NCBI GenBank assembly: GCA_903830945.1
Contig: CAIKVT010000039.1
Coordinates: forward strand, 57,784-121,783
Reading direction: 5' to 3'
DNA from: an uncultured Elusimicrobia bacterium
GTDB taxonomy: Bacteria > Elusimicrobiota > Elusimicrobia > UBA1565 > UBA9628
DNA length: 64,000 bases
The notes beneath the pieces were generated by a model. It had not been told where the DNA came from, did not search any database, and was given only the letters and a program-made list of their open reading frames with translations. A program made the translations under genes and the position numbers. This document shows, in pieces, positions 59,402 to 64,000 of the stretch (position 1 is the first letter of the stretch; every line of letters starts with the position of its first letter).

Positions 59402-60229
59402 ATGCACCAGCACGAGCCAAAGCCCCAGCCCGAGAAGTCCCTGCCGGAGGGCGTCCGGCATATCGTGGCCGTGGGCGCGGGCAAGGGCGGCGTGGGAAAG
59501 TCCACGGTGGCCGTGAACCTGGCCGTGGCCATGGCCGCGGACGGGCTCAAGGTTGGCCTTCTGGACGCCGACGTTTATGGCCCCAATCTGCCTCAGATGA
59601 TGGGAGTTCAGAATCACGTGCCTCGGATGGGCGACGACGGCAAGATCGAGCCGGTCGAGGCCCACGGGGTCCGTCTCATGTCCATGGGGTTTTTGCTTGA
59701 GCCGGACTCTCCGGTCATCTGGCGTGGGCCGCTCTTGCATGGGGCCATGAACCAATTCTTGCGCGACGTGCGCTGGGGCGGGCTCGACGTGCTGGTCGTC
59801 GACCTTCCGCCGGGTACGGGCGACGTGCAGCTTTCCATCGCCCAGATCGTCCCGCTGACCGGCGCGCTCATCGTCACCACGCCGCAGAGCATTGCTCTTT
59901 CGGACGTTATGAAGGCGGCGGCCATGTTCCGCAAGCTGGAGGTCCCGATCTTCGGCGTGGTGGAGAACATGGGCGATTTCATCTGTCCGCATTGCCGCAT
60001 GACGAGCCGCGTCTTCTCGCACGGCGCGGCCAAGACATTATCGGAGAAGTACGGGGTCCCCTTGTTGGGGGATATCCCGTTGGACCCCGCCGTTTGTTCG
60101 GCCGGAGAGGATGGCCAGCCCTTGTGCGTGGCGCATCCGGAGAGCGCCCCGGCCCGGGCCTTGCGCGGGGTGGCCCGCGCGGTCGCGGCTCGGTTGGCCG
60201 TACCGATAGCGAAGAGGCAAGGAGGTTGA
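59402..60229 (+). CDS. mrp: Mrp/NBP35-family iron-sulfur carrier ATPase
   Basis: A 275-residue P-loop ATPase. GKGGVGKST (27-35) is the deviant Walker A, LDADVYGPNLPQMMG the Walker A' region, VDLPPGTGDVQLSIAQ the switch region, and FICPHC near residue 197 the CXXC that binds a bridging Fe-S cluster between two subunits. The N-terminal MIP18-like domain is absent. It delivers Fe-S clusters to apoproteins. Starts four bases after glnN and one base before the peroxiredoxin. Confidence 0.93.
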   Translation: MHQHEPKPQPEKSLPEGVRHIVAVGAGKGGVGKSTVAVNLAVAMAADGLKVGLLDADVYGPNLPQMMGVQNHVPRMGDDGKIEPVEAHGVRLMSMGFLLEPDSPVIWRGPLLHGAMNQFLRDVRWGGLDVLVVDLPPGTGDVQLSIAQIVPLTGALIVTTPQSIALSDVMKAAAMFRKLEVPIFGVVENMGDFICPHCRMTSRVFSHGAAKTLSEKYGVPLLGDIPLDPAVCSAGEDGQPLCVAHPESAPARALRGVARAVAARLAVPIAKRQGG

Positions 60230-60230
60230 T

Positions 60231-60719
60231 ATGGGCACGCAAGTAGCGAATCAAGAGACGATGCCGGTAGCCGTGGGCGCCGCGGCGCCGGATTTCCGGC
60301 TCAACGACCAGGACGGCAAGGAGTTCCATCTGGGCGAGCACCTGGGCAAGAAGACGGTCGTTTTGTTCTTCTATCCCTTGGATTGGAGCCCGACCTGCTC
60401 GAAGGAGAATGCCTGCTTCACGCAGAGCCTGACGCGTTTTGTGAAGTTCGGCGAGGTGGCCGCCATCTCCAGCGACTCGGTCTATTGCCACCGGGCCTGG
60501 GCTGAAGCGCGGGGCTTGAAGCACCGTCTGCTCTCGGACATGCATCGCTCCGTGTCTAAGTCCTACGGGCTGTACCTCCCTCAGGCCAATATCAATCAGC
60601 GCGCCACCGTCATCATCGGTCGTGACGGGAAGGTGGCCTGGGTGAAGGTGGAGGCGGATATGACCAAGGAACGCGACTACGACGAAGTGGAAGCGGCGCT
60701 GGCAAAACTTTCCAAGTGA
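60231..60719 (+). CDS. Peroxiredoxin (AhpC/TSA family)
   Basis: A 162-residue thioredoxin-fold peroxidase. FFYPLDWSPTCSKE contains the peroxidatic Cys56; a second Cys62 in the same helix may be the resolving residue, as in BCP-like enzymes. ISSDSVYCHRAWAE and SVSKSYGLYLPQANINQRATVIIGRDGKV follow. It reduces peroxides using a thiol donor. It is in a run with mrp and the next unknown gene, suggesting a role in protecting Fe-S chemistry (inference). Confidence 0.9.
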   Translation: MGTQVANQETMPVAVGAAAPDFRLNDQDGKEFHLGEHLGKKTVVLFFYPLDWSPTCSKENACFTQSLTRFVKFGEVAAISSDSVYCHRAWAEARGLKHRLLSDMHRSVSKSYGLYLPQANINQRATVIIGRDGKVAWVKVEADMTKERDYDEVEAALAKLSK

Positions 60720-60720
60720 G

Positions 60721-61143
60721 ATGCCCATGACAATCGAGAACAAGAAGGCCGAGCCGAAGATGGACCCCAATGCCCTTTATCGGGAAGAGGTCTTCACCGA
60801 TCACCAGACGGGCAGCCTGCGCCGTTTGACGCCGGTGAAGGCCGACGGGTCCGCGGATACGGTGCGCAAGACCATCCACATCGGGGAAGCCCAACTGCTG
60901 ACCTCGGCGGGGGCATTGCCATTGAGTTTCGAGATCGAGGCGCAGTCTTTAGGGGAAGCCGCGCAGAAATACGGCGCGGGCGTCAAGCTGGCCTATGAAC
61001 AGGCCCTTGAGGAGTTCCAGGAGATGCGTCGCCGCGCTAACTCATCTTTGGTCATTCCGGGAGCTGGCTCCTCGGGGCTGGAAGGCTTGGGCGGCGGCAT
61101 GGGACCCGGCGGCATGCCGGGCGGCGGCAAGCTCAAGCTCTGA
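60721..61143 (+). CDS. Unknown 140-residue protein with Gly/Met tail
   Basis: Not recognised. The N-terminal part is charged and soluble (EEVFTDHQTGSLRRLTPVKADGS), the middle (AGALPLSFEIEAQSLGEAAQKYGAGVKLAYEQALEEFQEMRRRA) is helical, and the last 30 residues are a Gly/Met/Pro-rich tail ending GGGKLKL. No signal peptide or membrane helix. It starts one base after the peroxiredoxin stop. Part of its 3' end is duplicated, with a 60-base deletion and a nonsense change, at 62944-63027. Confidence 0.7.
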   Translation: MPMTIENKKAEPKMDPNALYREEVFTDHQTGSLRRLTPVKADGSADTVRKTIHIGEAQLLTSAGALPLSFEIEAQSLGEAAQKYGAGVKLAYEQALEEFQEMRRRANSSLVIPGAGSSGLEGLGGGMGPGGMPGGGKLKL

Positions 61144-61184
61144 GCTGTACGAGGAAGTCTGACATCGTGTGAGGTGTGCAAGCC

Positions 61185-61206
61185 TGACACCGTCATGACA
61201 CCGTCA
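61185..61206 (+). repeat. Tandem 11-base repeat left of the accessory block
   Basis: Two copies of TGACACCGTCA, with a related TGACATCGTG 25-30 bases upstream. The opposite end of the block (62921-62943) has two copies of GTCGTGAGGT, whose complement is similar, so the flanks look like diverged inverted ends. Confidence 0.6.
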
Positions 61207-61237
61207 TGAAGAAAAAGAACGACTTGGAGAGGGAAAC

Positions 61238-61687
61238 ATGATGAAGAGAATAAACTCTAGTGTCGCTCTGGCGGTCGTGCTGTTGCTGCCGGCATTGAGT
61301 TGGACGCAGGATAAGGGAGACGGCGCAGCCGGGCAGACTATTAAGATTGCGCAAGCAAACCCGTCAGCCGCCGTCAAAGTATCCCAGAGACAGATGAAAC
61401 AAGCTCACGCGACCTTCCTGGCCGACCGGGAGGCCGCCAAGATCGCTTGCCGGAACCGAGGACAAGGCTGCGACACGGCCATGGCGAAGGTCAAGGCGGA
61501 TAGAGAAGCTCTGGATACCAAGATGCAACGTCTCCAGCAGGCGTTGTCGCAAGGGCGCGAGCCTGTAGCCGCTGGGAAAAAGCAGGACTCAGGCCAGGGT
61601 CGCAGTCAGCCCCGCCAACAGCGCGACGCCTCGGCACAGCAGCAAGTCCAAGGCGCGGACCAGGGCGGAACGAGCAAGCCGCAGTAG
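61238..61687 (+). CDS. Exported small coiled-coil protein, unknown
   Basis: A 149-residue protein with a signal peptide (MMKRINSSVALAVVLLLPALSW, cleavage near residue 22-24), a helical Lys/Ala/Gln-rich middle with two cysteines (KIACRNRGQGCD) that could form a disulfide, and a Gln/Gly/Ser-rich low-complexity tail. GAGAGGGAAAC precedes the ATG as a ribosome-binding site. Not recognised; it lies alone in the accessory block opposite the next gene. Confidence 0.65.
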   Translation: MMKRINSSVALAVVLLLPALSWTQDKGDGAAGQTIKIAQANPSAAVKVSQRQMKQAHATFLADREAAKIACRNRGQGCDTAMAKVKADREALDTKMQRLQQALSQGREPVAAGKKQDSGQGRSQPRQQRDASAQQQVQGADQGGTSKPQ

Positions 61688-61790
61688 GATCGTGGGATGA
61701 TGGATCGGCCGGTTACCTCGCGGCGAGGCTCCTCGGGCCGCGCAGACGCTGTAGGTGGAGTGTCGTCGTATGACGCCTTCGGACCCCGGG

Positions 61791-62855
61791 TTAACGCGTC
61801 ACTTGGATCGTCGCGCCAGCGTCGACCCGCTGTGTGTAGCAATTCCCATGGGTCCCGCCTCCCCACACCGCAGCGTCTGAGGTCTGACAGCCGATAGCGC
61901 TATTCCAAAGATAAATATATTTATACCCATAGGTCCGGCCGCCGAGTGCATTGGAAGTCGATTGATCTCCTAAGCCTTGCACTCGAAATTGAACATACAC
62001 ATTGGTCACGGGCACAAACACTTGCGCGCTGAGGCTGAAAGGGCCGCAACTAGTGCCCCCTTCTTCTCCTGGGGACACCTCGACTGAGTTGATCGATGCA
62101 ATAGTAGTGAAAGCATTGCATCCTCCCGTCAGTGTCGTGCAATAACGCCAATCCAGATGAAACGAGGGGGCCAAAGCTTCACCGTTTGCGGGCACATGTC
62201 CCATCCACCACATTGCGAAATCCGTACCAAAAGCGTTTCTTATGTTAAATGTCCCATGCACGGTCGCGGTCAGGACGCCTGAGGAGTGCTGCAAAGGGGT
62301 GCTGATGCAAGCGGTTGGGTCTGAGTCGCACGTAACAAGAGTGCCTTCGGTTGGCAACCACTGATCAATATCTTTCCAAGTGCTGCCCAGTGGATAAAAC
62401 GGGGCGGAATATGGGTATGGCGACCAGGACTCTGTTTGGGCCGCGATAAGGGTGATGTTTTCAACGTCTGCAACCTGCTTATACCATGGTGCGCCGCTTA
62501 TTGTTCCGGAGGGGTCTCCCGGCAGGCGGTCCGGGTCGTTGGAAGTGAAGTAGAGTTTGTCATTGTCCGCGTTATAGAATAACCTCCCGCCGACCGGCAA
62601 GCCGCCGGGGTCGGTGGGCAAGAAGGCCGCCGTGCCGTTGGCTAGGTTGGCGGCATGATAGGGCTGCACCCCCAAAGACAGGAATTGGGCGCTCAGCCGT
62701 TTGTAGTTGCCTGACGGCGCGGGGTAGTATGTCGTCAGGGTCATGCTCTCCGAGACTGCCTCATGGACACAGCAGCACAGGAGCATGGCCGCCGCCCCCC
62801 AGACCAGCGCTCGGCGGAGATTCCTCATGTGGACATGACTATCGCGATTATTCAT
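61791..62855 (-). CDS. Exported TTYYPAPSGNY-motif surface protein
   Basis: A 354-residue exported protein. After a signal peptide (RALVWGAAAMLLCCCVHEAVS, about residues 14-34) the mature protein begins with SMTLTTYYPAPSGNYKRL, a motif I associate with families of secreted proteins in Elusimicrobiota and Omnitrophota, followed by a short helix and then Thr/Ser/Gly-rich beta sequence. Six or more cysteines lie in the C-terminal half (for example TCDSDPTACIS, SAIGCQTS). No known fold is recognised. The gene is visibly less GC-rich than its neighbours. AAGGGA precedes ATG 62855; an internal ATG at 62828 is an alternative. Confidence 0.6.
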   Translation of the reverse strand: MNNRDSHVHMRNLRRALVWGAAAMLLCCCVHEAVSESMTLTTYYPAPSGNYKRLSAQFLSLGVQPYHAANLANGTAAFLPTDPGGLPVGGRLFYNADNDKLYFTSNDPDRLPGDPSGTISGAPWYKQVADVENITLIAAQTESWSPYPYSAPFYPLGSTWKDIDQWLPTEGTLVTCDSDPTACISTPLQHSSGVLTATVHGTFNIRNAFGTDFAMWWMGHVPANGEALAPSFHLDWRYCTTLTGGCNAFTTIASINSVEVSPGEEGGTSCGPFSLSAQVFVPVTNVYVQFRVQGLGDQSTSNALGGRTYGYKYIYLWNSAIGCQTSDAAVWGGGTHGNCYTQRVDAGATIQVTR

Positions 62856-62890
62856 GACTGGTTTCCCTTACCCCATCAACTGTTTCTGGA

Positions 62891-62919
62891 AGTATAGCCT
62901 TTGAATCAACGGAAGGCAA
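62891..62919 (-). promoter_or_regulatory. Promoter of the TTYYPAPSGNY-motif gene
   Basis: TTGCCT (62919-62914), 17-base spacer, TATACT (62896-62891), followed by a leader of about 30 bases with AAGGGA. This is the classic -35/-10 form, unlike the extended -10 leaderless promoters elsewhere. Confidence 0.6.
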
Positions 62920-62920
62920 T

Positions 62921-62943
62921 GTCGTGAGGTGTCGTGAGGTGTC
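62921..62943 (+). repeat. Tandem 10-base repeat right of the accessory block
   Basis: GTCGTGAGGT twice, plus GTC, directly abutting the duplicated gene fragment at 62944. Confidence 0.6.
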
Positions 62944-63033
62944 AACAGGCCCTCGAGGAGTTCTAGGAGATGCGTCGCCGCGCTAACTCATCTTTGGTCA
63001 TTCCGGGCGGCGGCAAGCTCAAGCTCTGAGCTG
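62944..63033 (+). pseudogene. Decayed duplicate of the 3' end of the 60721 gene
   Basis: 62944-63007 matches 60998-61061 with two substitutions, one turning a CAG codon into TAG. The copy then skips 60 bases between two CCGGG repeats and continues identically through the stop codon (to 61146 in the original). It has no start codon and is not expected to be expressed. Its tail provides the last bases of the convergent radical SAM gene, whose stop is at 63019-63021. With the intact copy it frames the accessory block. Confidence 0.8.
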
Positions 63034-64000
63034 ATTGACGAGCCAGCCTAAGAGGCGCAGTCCGCTCTTGGCCAGCTCGAAGAGTCCCCGCGGCCTGAGC
63101 GCGGTCTTGAGGATATAGCCGGGCCTGAAGTAGAACCTGCGGTAGGCTTGGCTTATGATGCGTCGCAGGCGCTCTTCGGTCCAGTACTCGGTGATGAGCA
63201 AAGGCCTGGTGTCTCCGTACTCCTCGGGTGCGGGGCCGGGGCCTTCCCGGTACCAGCCTTTTTCAACCGCCAGGTCATAGAGGGGTGTGCCGGGGAAAGG
63301 GCTGAGGCTTGCGAACTGGGCGTAATCTAGGCCGAGCTCTATTGCGAACTCCACGGTCCGCAGTTCCTCTTGGTAATCCTCCGCGGGGATGCCGAGGATG
63401 AAGTAGCCGAGGACCTTGATGCCGGCTTTATGGGTCCGCGCGACAGCCTCCCTTATCTGCTCGACAGTGGTGCCTTTGCGCAGCCAGTCGAGGCCTTTTT
63501 GATGCGCTGTCTCGATGCCATAGGCGATCTGGACGCAGCCGGCTTTCCTCATCCAAGTCAGGAGCTCTTGGTCGACGATGTTGACGCGGCCTTCGCATTT
63601 CCAGCGGATCTTGAGGCCGCGGGAGAGCATGCGCCGGCAGAGCTCGACGACGCGGTCTGAATCCAGCGTGAAGAGATCGTCGTAGAATATGAAGGCGGTG
63701 ACGGCGTGCCGCGCGCGCAGGGCCTCGATCTCCTGCAGGACGTTGGCAGGGCTGCGGGGGCGGAACTGGCTGCCGCAGACGGCTTTGTCGCAGAAGATGC
63801 ACTGGTAGGGGCAGCCGCGGCTGGAGAATATCGTGGCGACGCGCTCGCCGGGGAAGAGAGGGTGGCGGTAGCTCGCCATGGGCATGAGGTCCCAGGCGGG
63901 GAAGGGGAGTCGGTCGAGGTCTTTGATGGAGGCCGGCGGGGAGTCGTGGGTTGGGGTGATGACGCCGGGCAGGTGGGCGGCGGTGTCTCCGGCCAATAGC
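63019..64000 (-). CDS. Radical SAM protein, B12-binding type, 5' end beyond window
   Basis: The open frame runs to the window edge, so the N-terminus is missing; about 327 residues are visible. RGCPYQCIFCDK carries the CX3CX2C cluster motif, preceded by DLDRLPFPAWDLMP, the linker seen after a cobalamin-binding domain in the BchE/HpnJ-like family. GRVNIVDQELL, IAYGIETAHQKGLDWLRKGTT and GYFILGIPAEDYQEELRT follow. Such enzymes do methylations or ring chemistry on lipids and natural products; substrate unknown. The last codons overlap the decayed gene fragment. Confidence 0.82.
   Translation of the reverse strand, partial: LLAGDTAAHLPGVITPTHDSPPASIKDLDRLPFPAWDLMPMASYRHPLFPGERVATIFSSRGCPYQCIFCDKAVCGSQFRPRSPANVLQEIEALRARHAVTAFIFYDDLFTLDSDRVVELCRRMLSRGLKIRWKCEGRVNIVDQELLTWMRKAGCVQIAYGIETAHQKGLDWLRKGTTVEQIREAVARTHKAGIKVLGYFILGIPAEDYQEELRTVEFAIELGLDYAQFASLSPFPGTPLYDLAVEKGWYREGPGPAPEEYGDTRPLLITEYWTEERLRRIISQAYRRFYFRPGYILKTALRPRGLFELAKSGLRLLGWLVNQLRA

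Noticed and set aside
1..64000. CRISPR arrays, prophage, integrase, plasmid or replication-origin sequences
   Set aside because: No regularly spaced repeats, phage structural genes, recombinases, or DnaA-box cluster were seen on reading through.

Overview
The window reads as bacterial chromosome: high GC, gene-dense, mostly co-directional operons joined by short start/stop overlaps, two tRNA genes, no phage or plasmid genes. The best lineage guess is Elusimicrobiota or a close relative (inference, not a search result). The grounds are a secreted protein with a TLTTYYPAPSGNY-type N-terminus (61791-62855), an MFS transporter carrying a long exported N-terminal extension (52670-54490), a type III glutamine synthetase and a Gram-negative envelope gene set. 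No alignment, GC calculation or database search was possible; functions come from motifs, lengths and gene order.

Region 1 (1-15671) is a surface-polysaccharide locus: a partial radical SAM gene, a Wzx-type flippase, CDP-glucose genes rfbF/rfbG, several sugar dehydratase/epimerase and glycosyltransferase genes, GtrA, and a cytidylyltransferase-like gene paired with a GT4. Its most unusual part is one tight minus-strand operon (13227 down to 5544): GT87-like membrane protein, acetolactate-synthase-like TPP enzyme, HpcH/HpaI-type aldolase, SDR, 3-dehydroquinate-synthase-like cyclase, GT2 and sugar epimerase. This looks like a dedicated pathway to an unusual carba-sugar, branched sugar or keto-acid-derived residue, and is the best candidate here for an undescribed system.

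Region 2 (15723-33156) is housekeeping, nearly all on the minus strand: xseA-xseB-rluD-HAD-tlyA; an orphan CheY-like protein divergent from a degenerate receiver; infC-rpmI-rplT-pheS-pheT-coiled coil-zapA-rarA, with infC apparently starting at ATC; a type I-like glutamine synthetase; a YfhO membrane protein with ddl; and a REC-HK-REC histidine kinase.

Region 3 (33214-52541) is a long plus-strand run: hpt-ftsH-folP-glmM-pdxJ-glmS-unknown-acpS-nnrD, then tsaE-tsaB-rimI-TPR/LolB-like-ispE-spoVG-tRNA-Gln-glmU-prs-rplY, a terminator, pth-small membrane protein-pmbA. Orders such as hpt-ftsH-folP-glmM and lolB-ispE-prs-rplY-pth are also known from proteobacteria. glmS, glmM, glmU and ddl together supply peptidoglycan and LPS precursors.

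Region 4 (52670-64000) is more mixed: the extended MFS protein, uridine kinase, a membrane protein, tRNA-Cys, a second GtrA, an exported probable outer-membrane protein divergent from type III glutamine synthetase, Mrp, peroxiredoxin, and a small accessory block (61144-62943) flanked by a partial duplication of the neighbouring gene's 3' end, followed by a radical SAM gene cut by the right edge.

Two genome-wide habits stand out. Many first-in-operon genes have a TANAAT-like box, often with an upstream TG, ending only 6-11 bases before the start codon, which implies leaderless or near-leaderless mRNAs. Downstream genes usually start on ATGA, GTGA or TTGA overlaps, implying translational coupling. 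There is no gene-free stretch longer than about 210 bases.
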